From: Crenobacter intestini
GTDB lineage: Bacteria; Pseudomonadota; Gammaproteobacteria; Burkholderiales; Chromobacteriaceae
Length of the DNA stretch: 64,000 nucleotides
NCBI RefSeq assembly: GCF_004919095.1
Contig: NZ_STGJ01000001.1
Coordinates: 434,001 to 498,000, forward strand
Direction of reading: 5' to 3'
Position numbers and translations under genes: made by a program. Under the pieces are notes generated by a model that saw nothing but the letters and a program-made list of their open reading frames with translations, ran no database searches and was not told the origin of the DNA. Of the stretch, positions 46,534 to 54,103 are shown in pieces; position 1 is the first letter of the stretch, and each line of letters begins with the position of its first letter.

Positions 46534-47901
46534 ATGGAACGCTACCCAGAGAATACAAACATTACATTGGATGACTTCAATACTTGTGGTTGGCGCGAGT
46601 CATTGGAAGAAGCACGTCGAGAAGATTATTCATCGATGTGGCAACAACTGTCTTCGAGAGCCAGAAAGGCTACAGAAGGAGGTAATTTGGCAGCAGGGAA
46701 AGTGCTTTGGTTACTCGCTGATGCCTGCTCAATGATATTAAAGCCTAATAGTTTGAATGAGCCATTTGCCCCTTGCATGGTGACGGATGGAAAACGTTCG
46801 GCACTTCCAGAAGACTTTAAAAAAGAAGACATCGAGTTCTTTTCGAAAATCATACCCCTGATTGATGAGCCCAAATTGTGCGCCAGAATTTCAGATATAG
46901 TGTGGTTACTACAAAAGCCAAGAAATCCTCAGAATGCACTCTTTGCCATTGATAATTATAGAAGCATTGAAATTATCACCGAAAATTGGATTCGTGATGA
47001 TCGGGAATGTTGGGATAGGGCTATACAACTATGCTTAATGCTCCGGGCTGGCGCAGGCGAAAGATTAAAAGAAATTGAATCAAAAATTCTTGAAAAACTG
47101 AAAGAATCAAAGCCAGAAGATGGATATTTGGCCAACTGGCTAGCTGATTTGCTTTCAAAGCACCACTTGGGCGCAAAAGACAAGAAGGATATAGCTGAAA
47201 AACTAGAGTTGCTTGCCACTTTCTTTGAAGAGTCTGGCGATCTTCGTAGGGCAAAGGATTATTTAGATGCTGCATCGGAATGGTATAAAAAATCCGAAGA
47301 TGCTGAGCAATCAACAGTGATGATTGTTAGGAATGCAGAATGCTGGGTAAAGGAAGCAATTGCACGGCAGGCTGATATTAACCCTAGCAACATGGTTGCC
47401 GCTAGCTTTTATGAAAGTGCGATACATAAATACAGAACAATTCCAAGAGCATTACGCGATATACACAAAGTAGAGGAAAGAATCGCTGAGCTCAGGAGAT
47501 TAATGAATGAAGCAGGAGAAAATTCACTTAATGAAATGGGCCAAATTACATCCGGGCCAATAGATATCACAGAACTAATTGAAAAATCGATCAAAGCGGT
47601 AAAGGGGATAGAATTAACTGAAGCACTATTACATTTTGCAAACCTCTATAGAGGTGCTCGTGCTGAAAAGATACGAAGTTTCTCTTTGGAAATGATAAGG
47701 AATCACCCCTTGCAATCGCTGTTTGCTGCTACTCATATATCATCCGACGGAAGAGTAATTGCAAAAAAACCAGCTGCGGATCTGGGTGGAGAAAATCAAG
47801 AGGCGGTTATTTGGCCGGAAATGATCAAGCACTACGGCATGGAACTAAATTTGGTAGTGCAAGGAGATATTTGGCCAGCCCTTGAAGTAATTAGGCAATA
47901 A
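46534..47901 (+). CDS. DUF4209-type protein, N-terminal part (gene interrupted by an in-frame stop)
   Basis: A 455-codon open frame starting MERYPENTNITLDDFNTCGW, with GGAG 6 bases before the ATG. It encodes a helical, charged, soluble protein with no signal peptide. Its TAA at 47899-47901 is in the same frame as the next open frame, and the two together read like one DUF4209-type protein of about 620 residues. GC content is about 40%, far below its surroundings, and codon use is AT-rich, so it is foreign. It lies 18 bases after the IS30 remnant and seems to be the first of two integron cassette genes. The family assignment rests mainly on the C-terminal part. Confidence 0.7.
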   Translation: MERYPENTNITLDDFNTCGWRESLEEARREDYSSMWQQLSSRARKATEGGNLAAGKVLWLLADACSMILKPNSLNEPFAPCMVTDGKRSALPEDFKKEDIEFFSKIIPLIDEPKLCARISDIVWLLQKPRNPQNALFAIDNYRSIEIITENWIRDDRECWDRAIQLCLMLRAGAGERLKEIESKILEKLKESKPEDGYLANWLADLLSKHHLGAKDKKDIAEKLELLATFFEESGDLRRAKDYLDAASEWYKKSEDAEQSTVMIVRNAECWVKEAIARQADINPSNMVAASFYESAIHKYRTIPRALRDIHKVEERIAELRRLMNEAGENSLNEMGQITSGPIDITELIEKSIKAVKGIELTEALLHFANLYRGARAEKIRSFSLEMIRNHPLQSLFAATHISSDGRVIAKKPAADLGGENQEAVIWPEMIKHYGMELNLVVQGDIWPALEVIRQ

Positions 47902-47907
47902 CACAGA

Positions 47908-48396
47908 TTGAAAGAGGCCGATTTTTATTCGCTTGTAAAAAGGTCGCCTGTGGTGCCACCAGATAGAGTACGACTAGTGGCAAAAGCTCTTTTCCAAGGC
48001 TTCGATGGAGATTTCGTTAGTGCCCTGCATTTGCTTATTCCCCAGATAGAAAACTTAGTTAGATATCACCTTAAACAGCATGGGGAAAAAACATCCAATA
48101 TTGATATTAACGGCATAGAGAACGAAAACGGGCTTAGCACATTGCTGGATAATTCAAAGGTTGAGGATATTTTCGGAAAAGACCTTGCGTTCGAATTAAA
48201 AGCGATATTTTGCGACCCTTTCGGGCCTAATTTACGAAATGAATTGGCTCATGGTCTTATCGGGTTTGAGGAAAGCCAAAATATATATTCAATCTATGCT
48301 TGGTGGTTTGCCTTTCGACTTGTATTCAACACATTTTGGAACGCAAGTCGCGCCAACCAACAAGCAAACGAAGGTTCATCAGAAGATAATGCCTAA
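47908..48396 (+). CDS. DUF4209-type protein, C-terminal part with HEPN-like R-x4-H motif
   Basis: Continues the preceding frame after one TAA codon; TTG at 47908 is the first possible separate start but has no ribosome site. It reads SPVVPPDRVRLVAKALFQGF, then ALHLLIPQIENLVRYHL, then GPNLRNELAHGL. These are the conserved blocks of DUF4209. RNELAH (residues 110-115 counted from the TTG) fits the R-x4-6-H active-site motif of HEPN ribonucleases. The stop codon lies inside the first box of an attC-like site (48391-48397), as is usual for integron cassette genes. Probably it is the 3' half of a broken gene. Confidence 0.68.
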   Translation: MKEADFYSLVKRSPVVPPDRVRLVAKALFQGFDGDFVSALHLLIPQIENLVRYHLKQHGEKTSNIDINGIENENGLSTLLDNSKVEDIFGKDLAFELKAIFCDPFGPNLRNELAHGLIGFEESQNIYSIYAWWFAFRLVFNTFWNASRANQQANEGSSEDNA

Positions 48397-48477
48397 CAAA
48401 AGCATGCACTCGGACAGCCAAAAGCGTCGCTCCTTCGTCGCGCCGATTTTAGCTACCGGTGATGCAAGGCGTTAGGC
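48391..48477 (+). other. attC-like integron recombination site 1
   Basis: An 87-base imperfect palindrome. It begins with GCCTAAC (48391-48397), the inverse of the end box GTTAGGC (48471-48477). The inner arms also pair imperfectly, for example GCATGCACTCGG with the complement of CCGGTGATGC, and TTCGTCG lies near the centre. It sits between two unrelated genes of different GC content, as attC sites do. The next gene starts 6 bases after it. Confidence 0.75.
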
Positions 48478-48482
48478 ATCTC

Positions 48483-49022
48483 ATGAGCGAACAGCCGACT
48501 GCCACGATGGAAGACCTGCTCAAAGCTTTGGAGGAAAGCGACGATGAAAGACGAGCTGCCCGCGCTGAGCGGAATGTGTGGCTGTCACTCCACAAGCCTA
48601 GCGTGTCGGTTTTTATGGGGCGAACCGAGTCGCTGCAAGTGCTCCGCGAAGCCCGGGAAGTTTTTGTTGATGGGCATTTCGTTGCATCGTTGCTGATGGC
48701 GGTCTCTTTCATTGAGCACACGCTCGTTGAGGAGCTTCAACTCCTAGGCCATACGAAGGGCAGCCCGACACTTGGGCAAGCGATCGCGATCGCTCAAGAT
48801 AAGAAGGTATTCCCCGCAGATTGGCTCGAACGAGCAAAGACGCTGAGCCTGCGCCGCAATCCCTTTGCCCATCTTAAAGAAGGCTGGCATCAGCATGCCC
48901 TTGCCACGCGCGTGCGCGACGAGCGACGGCATCCGGTTTCAATCATGGAGTCCGACGCGAAGGATGCAATCGACCTTATGTACAACTTCTTCGTTGCAAC
49001 ATTGCGCCCGATGCCTAACTAG
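48483..49022 (+). CDS. Putative integron cassette protein with HEPN-like R-x4-H motif
   Basis: A 179-residue soluble helical protein (MSEQPTATMEDLLKALEESD...). I do not recognise the family. RNPFAH at residues 125-130 fits the HEPN R-x4-6-H motif, and the preceding helices (HFVASLLMAVSFIEHTLVEE) resemble the HEPN helix bundle. The ATG is 6 bases after the end box of attC site 1, a normal cassette arrangement. The stop codon TAG overlaps the first box of attC site 2. GC content is about 54%, unlike both the first cassette and the host. Confidence 0.68.
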   Translation: MSEQPTATMEDLLKALEESDDERRAARAERNVWLSLHKPSVSVFMGRTESLQVLREAREVFVDGHFVASLLMAVSFIEHTLVEELQLLGHTKGSPTLGQAIAIAQDKKVFPADWLERAKTLSLRRNPFAHLKEGWHQHALATRVRDERRHPVSIMESDAKDAIDLMYNFFVATLRPMPN

Positions 49023-49076
49023 TCGCTCGAGCCGACTCGCGTCGGCAGGCCGCCGCGAGTCGGCTCAGCTACAACG
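49013..49076 (+). other. attC-like integron recombination site 2 (end box replaced at the crossover point)
   Basis: Starts with GCCTAAC (49013-49019). A perfect 13-bp stem (49029-49041 with 49054-49066) encloses a 12-base loop, followed by AGCTACAACG. A full site would end GTTAGGC. Here the G at 49076 is followed by TCAGCTC, the nagZ fragment, so the break falls exactly where integrases cut (after the G of GTTRRRY). This is what the last cassette of an array should look like. Confidence 0.72.
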
Positions 49077-49675
49077 TCAGCTCGCCTCCCCCACCGCGAC
49101 GCCCTGGCAGGCTTCCGGCGGGATGGACAGCGCTGCGACGCGTGCGCGCTAGGCGGCGAATGCGTCACTCTCGCAATGCGCGCGTCAGGCGTCCGGCGTG
49201 CCCTGCCCCTGCATGCGCGCGAGGCGGGCAGCGAGTTCGGGCTGCACCGGCGGCACAAGAGATGCCAGCAATTCGTCGGCCAAATCTGGCCGGTTGCACA
49301 CCAGCACCATGTCGCAGCCGGCGGCAAACGCCGCGTCGGCGCGCGCGCCGATATTGCCGACACCGGCGGCGCCTTCCATGGTCAGGTCGTCCGAGAAGAT
49401 CACCCCGTCAAAACCCAGTTCGCCGCGCAGGATGTCCTGCAGCCACACGCGCGAGAAACCGGCCGGCAGACTGTCCACCGCCGGGTAGACCACGTGCGCC
49501 GGCATCACCGCGCTCATGCCGGCCGCGGCGAGCGCGGCGAAGGGCTTGAGGTCGTCGGCCCTGAGTTCGGCCAGGCTGCGCTTGTCGACCGGGATCACGT
49601 GGTGGCTGTCGCCCTCGACAAAACCTTGACCGGGGAAATGCTTGCCGCAGCTACCCATGCCGCCGGCGGCAAGCC
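49077..49675 (-). pseudogene. nagZ: Decayed partial duplicate of nagZ (3' half)
   Basis: 599 bases match the 3' half of the intact nagZ at 50789-51387 with no length difference. The match starts at the stop codon and ends at a sharp break (AAGCC). Divergence is concentrated in the last 150 bases of the gene. Two nonsense changes are present near the 3' end (Trp TGG to TGA at about 49185-49187, and Lys AAG to TAG near 49151). The conserved KHFPGHG motif reads KHFPGQG, removing a catalytic-region His. An open frame into 49760 supplies unrelated N-terminal residues. It is not functional. Confidence 0.85.
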
Positions 49676-49769
49676 ACCCTGCGAGGCTGACGTTGGACGT
49701 GACAGGCCGGAGGACACCAAACAGTGAAGCCGTTTGATGTTTCGCTGACGGACTAGCCATGTAAAGCCG

Positions 49770-50054
49770 TCACTTGTTGCCTCGAAGCCACGGTAAGCGC
49801 TCGCCTTTGACCATGCAGATCACGACCAGCAAGAGCGTGAGCGCACCGGTGTAGGCGAAGAAGCACAGAGCGCCATGGCGCGGCAGCACTGCGCCCGCAC
49901 CCGCCAAGACCAAGGCGAAATAGATGACGCAGACGAGCCAACCCTGCCACGCTGTGGGCAGCCCCCACCCCCAGCCGGAACGCTTCGCGGGAAACCAGTA
50001 TTTCTTTTCAGTCGATGCCACAGTGTTTCCGCAATCCGCGAATAGACGTACCAA
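49770..50054 (-). CDS. Small membrane protein of unknown function
   Basis: A 94-codon frame encoding two membrane segments (WLVCVIYFALVLAGAGAVL and CFFAYTGALTLLLVVICMV) after a conserved-looking KKYWFPAKRSGWGWGLPTAWQGW stretch (aromatic and basic). A GTG at 50021, giving VASTEKKYWFP, may be the true start. Its tail is basic (KGERLPWLRGNK). Similar small proteins recur in mobile and accessory regions, as far as I recall. Function unknown. It lies between the nagZ fragment and yjaB. Confidence 0.6.
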   Translation of the reverse strand: MVRLFADCGNTVASTEKKYWFPAKRSGWGWGLPTAWQGWLVCVIYFALVLAGAGAVLPRHGALCFFAYTGALTLLLVVICMVKGERLPWLRGNK

Positions 50055-50240
50055 TTGTGATAGTGCATCCCGGGGCCTGATGCTTGCCCCCCTCGGGCAG
50101 AACTGCAGAACTAGCGCTGCAGCCCGCTTGAGCCTCTTGCTCTAGGCGGTCGGGTTGGGAGGCTTCTTTCGTCCACTAGCATAGGAGCACCCGAACACGT
50201 CCGCGCAGCGGACGCAACCACCGCGCGCAACCTCACCCAC

Positions 50241-50681
50241 TTACGAACGGCGCATCGCCAGATGGATGATCGGGTATGGCCTTCCTTGGGCATCGACAGA
50301 AGAGCGACCGGTCCGTTTGAATCCCATTTTTTCGTAGAAGCCGATAGCCTGGCCATTCTGCTCATTGACATCGGTAGTCATTGCCGGGTGAATCGACAGT
50401 CCGTGCCGGACTAGCGAGGCGCCAATTCCTTCACCCCTGAAAGCCGGATCAACGAACAGCGCCTCCATATGCCCATCATCGATCAGCATGAACGCCAGAG
50501 GATAACCATGGGCATCAACGGCCAGCCAGAGCGTAGCTTTCGGCAGAAAATCGCAGACCAGTTCATCGATGGCCTGGCGATCCTCTGGAGACAGGAAGTC
50601 ATGGGTGGCATCAACCGCGCGGCGCCAGATTTCAACAACACGCGCACCCTCGTCTGGACGAGAAAGTCGGATAGATATCAT
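50241..50681 (-). CDS. yjaB: GNAT N-acetyltransferase, YjaB-like
   Basis: A 146-residue GNAT protein that follows E. coli YjaB closely: ISIRLSRPDEGARVVEIWRR, AVDATHDFL, LWLAVDAHGYPLAFML, the acetyl-CoA loop FRGEGIGASLV, NEQNGQAIGFYEKMGF, and GRPYPIIHLA. YjaB acetylates protein lysines. The ATG at 50681 aligns with the YjaB start; one six codons upstream is also open and neither has a good ribosome site. GC content is lower than in the flanks. The gene sits between the terminator of nagZ and a small membrane protein, in a stretch that looks inserted. Confidence 0.82.
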   Translation of the reverse strand: MISIRLSRPDEGARVVEIWRRAVDATHDFLSPEDRQAIDELVCDFLPKATLWLAVDAHGYPLAFMLIDDGHMEALFVDPAFRGEGIGASLVRHGLSIHPAMTTDVNEQNGQAIGFYEKMGFKRTGRSSVDAQGRPYPIIHLAMRRS

Positions 50682-50715
50682 CTTCAAATAATTAGCCATG
50701 AATTGATTTCAATTG

Positions 50716-50744
50716 AAAAACGCCGACCTGAAGGTCGGCATTTT
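50716..50744. terminator. Terminator of the nagZ operon
   Basis: Perfect 8-bp stem (50722-50729 with 50732-50739) and a 2-base loop that opens to four. On the minus strand it is followed by GTTTTTC, 45 bases after the nagZ stop. On the plus strand ATTTTATT follows, so it may act both ways. Confidence 0.75.
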
Positions 50745-50788
50745 ATTAAAATCTGCAGCAAGCGGAGGGCTCGAGAAGCTGCCCGCCC

Positions 50789-51874
50789 TCAGCTCGCCTC
50801 GCCCACCGCGACGCCCTGGCAGGCTTCCGGCGGGATGGACAGCGCGGCGACGCGCGCGCGCTTGGCGGCGAAGGCGTCAGTCTGGCAATGCGCGCGCCAG
50901 GCTTCCGGCTCGCCCTGCCCCTGCATGCGCGCGAGCCGCGCGGCCAGTTCCGGCTGCGCCGGCGGCTGCAGGGTCGCCAGCAATTCGTCGGCCAGATCCG
51001 GCCGGTTGCACACCAGCACCATGTCGCAGCCGGCGGCAAACGCCGCGTCGGCGCGCGCGCCGATATTGCCGACGCCAGCGGCGCCTTCCATGGTCAGGTC
51101 GTCCGAGAAGATCACCCCGTCAAAACCCAACTCGCCGCGCAGGATGTCCTGCAGCCACACGCGCGAGAAGCCGGCCGGCAGGCTGTCCACCGCCGGGTAG
51201 ACCACGTGCGCGGGCATCACCGCGCTCATGCCGGCCGCGGCGAGCGCGGCGAAGGGCTTGAGGTCGTCGGCCCTGAGTTCGTCGAGGCTGCGCTTATCGA
51301 CCGGGATCACGTGGTGGCTATCGCCCTCGACAAAACCGTGACCGGGGAAATGCTTGCCGCAGCTGCCCATGCCGCCGGCGGCAAGCCCCTGCTGCAGCGC
51401 GAGCGCAAGCTGTTCCACCACCGCCGGGTCGCGGTGGAAGCTGCGGTTGCCGATCACCGCGCACTGGCCCCAATCCAGATCGAGTACCGGCGTGAACGAC
51501 AGGTCGACCCCGCAGGCGGCAAGCTCCGCGGCGAGCACTTCGCCGACGTCGCGGGCGAGCGCCAGCGCAGCGGCCGGGTCGGCGTCGAACGCGTCGCCCA
51601 GCATCTTCATCGGCGGCAAGCGGGTGAAGCCGGGCAAAAAGCGCTGCACGCGCCCGCCTTCGTGGTCGACCGCGATCAGGAGGTGCGGGCTGCGCAGCGC
51701 GCGGATTTCGGCGGTCAGCGCCATCAGCTGTTCGACCGACTCGAAGTTGCGGCGGAACAGGATCACGCCGCCGATCAGCGGGTGACACAGGCGCGCGCGC
51801 TCGGCGGCTGTCATGGTGCAGCCTGCGATATCGGCCATCACCGGGCCGCGCGGCAGCTTGAGAGAGGTATCCAT
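50789..51874 (-). CDS. nagZ: Beta-N-acetylhexosaminidase (GH3)
   Basis: A 361-residue cytoplasmic enzyme of cell-wall recycling that removes GlcNAc from anhydro-muropeptides. Motifs are GHP-type HPLIGGVILFRRNF, AVDHEGGRVQRF, the catalytic loop CGKHFPGHGFVEGDSHH and the nucleophile Asp in FSDDLTMEGA. The length is close to other NagZ proteins (about 340). The ATG at 51874 follows AAGGA; an upstream GTG would overlap acpS. It ends the long minus-strand block. A broken copy of its 3' half lies 1.1 kb further on. Confidence 0.95.
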   Translation of the reverse strand: MDTSLKLPRGPVMADIAGCTMTAAERARLCHPLIGGVILFRRNFESVEQLMALTAEIRALRSPHLLIAVDHEGGRVQRFLPGFTRLPPMKMLGDAFDADPAAALALARDVGEVLAAELAACGVDLSFTPVLDLDWGQCAVIGNRSFHRDPAVVEQLALALQQGLAAGGMGSCGKHFPGHGFVEGDSHHVIPVDKRSLDELRADDLKPFAALAAAGMSAVMPAHVVYPAVDSLPAGFSRVWLQDILRGELGFDGVIFSDDLTMEGAAGVGNIGARADAAFAAGCDMVLVCNRPDLADELLATLQPPAQPELAARLARMQGQGEPEAWRAHCQTDAFAAKRARVAALSIPPEACQGVAVGEAS

Positions 51875-51897
51875 CTGGGTGTCCTTGGGCGTTGCGT

Positions 51898-52278
51898 TCA
51901 CGGCGACTCGGCGACGACGAACGCCAGCGCGTGCGTCGTCTCGTCGCTGACGGAGAGGTGCAGCCGCGCGACGCCGCGCGCGGCGACGAAGGCGGCAAGT
52001 TCTGGCGAGAGTTCGAACAGGGGCTTGCCCAGAGCGTCGTGGCCGACGGCGATGGCGGTCAGCAGCACCGGCGCGCGCACGCCGGTGCCCAGCGCCTTTG
52101 CCAGCGCCTCCTTGGCGGCGAAGCGCTTGGCAAGAAAACGCGCGGGCTCACGGCTCTGCGCGAACGCCGCGTGCTCGGACGGCGCGAGCAGGCGGCGCGC
52201 GCACGCGGCCCCCTTGCGCGCGAGCAGCGTCTCGAAGCGGTCTATGCGCGCCAAGTCGGTGCCGACGCCGGTGATCAT
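51898..52278 (-). CDS. acpS: Holo-[acyl-carrier-protein] synthase
   Basis: A 126-residue phosphopantetheinyl transferase that attaches the CoA arm to ACP. The metal-binding Asp is in [13 protein letters not shown] and the second acidic site is in [15 protein letters not shown]. Length is standard. Its ATG overlaps the pdxJ stop by 4 bases, and nagZ follows 23 bases later. It is interesting that acpH, the opposing enzyme, is also in this window at 14183. Confidence 0.94.
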   Translation of the reverse strand: MITGVGTDLARIDRFETLLARKGAACARRLLAPSEHAAFAQSREPARFLAKRFAAKEALAKALGTGVRAPVLLTAIAVGHDALGKPLFELSPELAAFVAARGVARLHLSVSDETTHALAFVVAESP

Positions 52279-53003
52279 TCGCCGCGGCGCCCTTCGAGCA
52301 TCAGCGCCTTCATTTCCTTGACCGCGGCCGGGAAGCCGACGAACAGCGCGTGCGACACCAGCGCGTGGCCGATATTGAGCTCGGCGATCTCGGCGATCGC
52401 CGCCACCGGCTTCACGTTGTGGTAGGACAGGCCGTGGCCGGCGTTGACGACGAAGCCCAGGTGGTCGGCGAACACCGCCGCCTCGCGGATGCGGGCAAGC
52501 TCGATGAGTTGCTGTTGGCCGTGCGCGTCGGCGTAGGCACCGGTGTGCAATTCGATCACGCGCGCGCCGGTATCGAAGCCGGCCTCGATCTGCGCGCGGT
52601 CGGCGTCGATGAACAGCGACACGCGGATCCCCTCGCCTTGCAGCACGCTGGTGAAGCGCTTGACCTCGTCAAAGTAGCGGATCACGTCCAGCCCGCCCTC
52701 GGTGGTCAGCTCCTCGCGCTTTTCCGGCACCAGGCACACGTCCTGCGGCATCACCTTGAGTGCGTTTTCCAGCATCTCTTCGGTCAGCGCCATCTCGAGG
52801 TTCATCCGCGTCTTGATCACCTGCCGCATCGCGAACACGTCGGCGTCCTGGATGTGGCGCCTATCTTCCCTCAGGTGCAGGGTGATCAGGTCGGCGCCCG
52901 CGCTCTCGGCCACCAGCGCCGCCTCGATGGGGCTCGGGTAGCGGGTGCCGCGCGCCTGGCGCAGGGTGGCGACATGGTCGATATTCACGCCCAACTGGAT
53001 CAT
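52275..53003 (-). CDS. pdxJ: Pyridoxine 5'-phosphate synthase
   Basis: A 242-residue TIM-barrel enzyme that makes pyridoxine phosphate from deoxyxylulose phosphate and aminoacetone phosphate. Family sequence is nearly complete: [44 protein letters not shown] and GHGLSYHNV. The ATG at 53003 is the canonical N-terminus. pdxJ-acpS is a conserved pair in proteobacteria, usually after recO as here. Confidence 0.95.
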   Translation of the reverse strand: MIQLGVNIDHVATLRQARGTRYPSPIEAALVAESAGADLITLHLREDRRHIQDADVFAMRQVIKTRMNLEMALTEEMLENALKVMPQDVCLVPEKREELTTEGGLDVIRYFDEVKRFTSVLQGEGIRVSLFIDADRAQIEAGFDTGARVIELHTGAYADAHGQQQLIELARIREAAVFADHLGFVVNAGHGLSYHNVKPVAAIAEIAELNIGHALVSHALFVGFPAAVKEMKALMLEGRRGE

Positions 53004-53018
53004 GCTGAGTCTCCGTTC

Positions 53019-53774
53019 TTAGAGGGGCGGCGCGGGCAAGGGCTCCGGCGCCACCAGGGATGGGTCTGGCAGAAGCGCACGGCTCGCCAGGTGCGCGTCG
53101 CCCAGGATGTTCGCGAGCATCAGCCGGGTGACCTGGCGCGCCTCGCGCCGACTGTGCGCGTCGGCCAGCTCGCCGCCGGCAAGCGCGAGCAGGGTCGAGC
53201 CGCGCACCACCGCGTGCTCGCCGGGCACGGTGCCGCCCAGCCAGCGCTCGGGCGAGGCGTCGGCGTGCACGCGGTAGAGCGCGGCGGCGTCCAGCGGCTC
53301 GCCTGCGGCGTCGCTACAAAGCGCGGGGGCGTAGCCCTGCGCCTGCAAAAGCTTGATTTCATAGCGGCGCAGCGCCGCCGCGTGCGAGGCGCCGGGGGAC
53401 GCCAGCGCCCGCACCGCCTCGTCGTACGCGGCGAACAGCGCGTCGGAAGGCTCGTCGCGCAGCACCAGCCTCACCGTCAATTCGTTGAGGTAGAAGCCGC
53501 ACACCAGCGCCTGGCCTTCCAGCATGCGCACGCCGCCAACCCAGTCGGCGCCGTGCACGGTCTTCACCTCGTTCTTGCCGAACCACGACAGGCGCAGCGG
53601 CTGGAACGGCATCAACAGGCCGCGCAGCTCGGCGCGCGGGCGGCGCGCACCGCGCGCGACCAGGGCGACGCGGCCGTAGGCGGCGGTCAGCACGTCCAAG
53701 AGCAGGCTGGTCTCGCGGTAGGGCTGCGCGTGCAGGATGTACGCGCGCTGCTTGTCGACCTTGCCCGGCTGCAT
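53019..53774 (-). CDS. recO: DNA repair protein RecO
   Basis: A 251-residue recombination mediator of the RecFOR pathway. The N-terminal OB-fold contains AYILHAQPYRETSLLLDVLT and RVALVARGARRPRAELRGLL, and a helical C-terminal domain follows (ALRRYEIKLLQAQGYAP). The zinc-finger cysteines of some RecO proteins are reduced to a single Cys. The ATG at 53774 overlaps the stop of the upstream gene (TGATG), so coupling is likely. The C-terminus is Pro-rich. Confidence 0.92.
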   Translation of the reverse strand: MQPGKVDKQRAYILHAQPYRETSLLLDVLTAAYGRVALVARGARRPRAELRGLLMPFQPLRLSWFGKNEVKTVHGADWVGGVRMLEGQALVCGFYLNELTVRLVLRDEPSDALFAAYDEAVRALASPGASHAAALRRYEIKLLQAQGYAPALCSDAAGEPLDAAALYRVHADASPERWLGGTVPGEHAVVRGSTLLALAGGELADAHSRREARQVTRLMLANILGDAHLASRALLPDPSLVAPEPLPAPPL

Positions 53775-54100
53775 CAGCCGCGCGTCCACGCGTGGTCGCG
53801 CGTCACGCACGCCACCCGGGTGAACAGCGCCGTGTACCAGCGCGCGTAGCCTGCGCCCTGCGCGAGCCGGTGGCGGCCTTCAGCCTTCCACGCGGCGATC
53901 GCCGCTTCGCTTGCCCAGTACGACACGGTGATGCCGAAGCCGTCCGCGCCGCGCACGCTCTCGACACCGAGAAACCCCGGCTGGCGCGCGGCCAGCTCGA
54001 CCATCTGGTCGGCGACGCGCGCGTAATCCGCGTCGACGTCGCTGCGTTGACTGGTAAAGATCACCGCCCAGTAGGGCGGCTTAGGCGTTTGCGCGAACAT
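53774..54100 (-). CDS. Antibiotic biosynthesis monooxygenase (ABM)-domain protein
   Basis: A 108-residue single-domain protein of the dimeric alpha-beta barrel fold. It reads PPYWAVIFTSQRSDVDADYA, then MVELAARQPGFLGVES, then GITVSYWASEAAIAAWKAEGRH, the normal ABM pattern. Such proteins may be heme or quinol monooxygenases or have no known activity. It lies inside the era-recO interval, 3 bases after era and overlapping recO. Its presence in this housekeeping operon is common in betaproteobacteria, as I recall. Confidence 0.85.
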   Translation of the reverse strand: MFAQTPKPPYWAVIFTSQRSDVDADYARVADQMVELAARQPGFLGVESVRGADGFGITVSYWASEAAIAAWKAEGRHRLAQGAGYARWYTALFTRVACVTRDHAWTRG

Positions 54101-54103
54101 CGC

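Noticed and set aside
45176-46735. Long plus-strand frame joining the Bcr region to the IS30 remnant
   Set aside because: Only the part after 46238 resembles a protein (IS30 transposase). The earlier part is an out-of-frame shadow of the Bcr/CflA gene and crosses a terminator.
50055-50240. Possible further attC site between the small membrane protein and yjaB
   Set aside because: No GCCTAAC/GTTRRRY pair and no long palindrome. Only a short 7-bp hairpin (50198-50214) without a T-run is present. The 186 bases hold nothing I can name.
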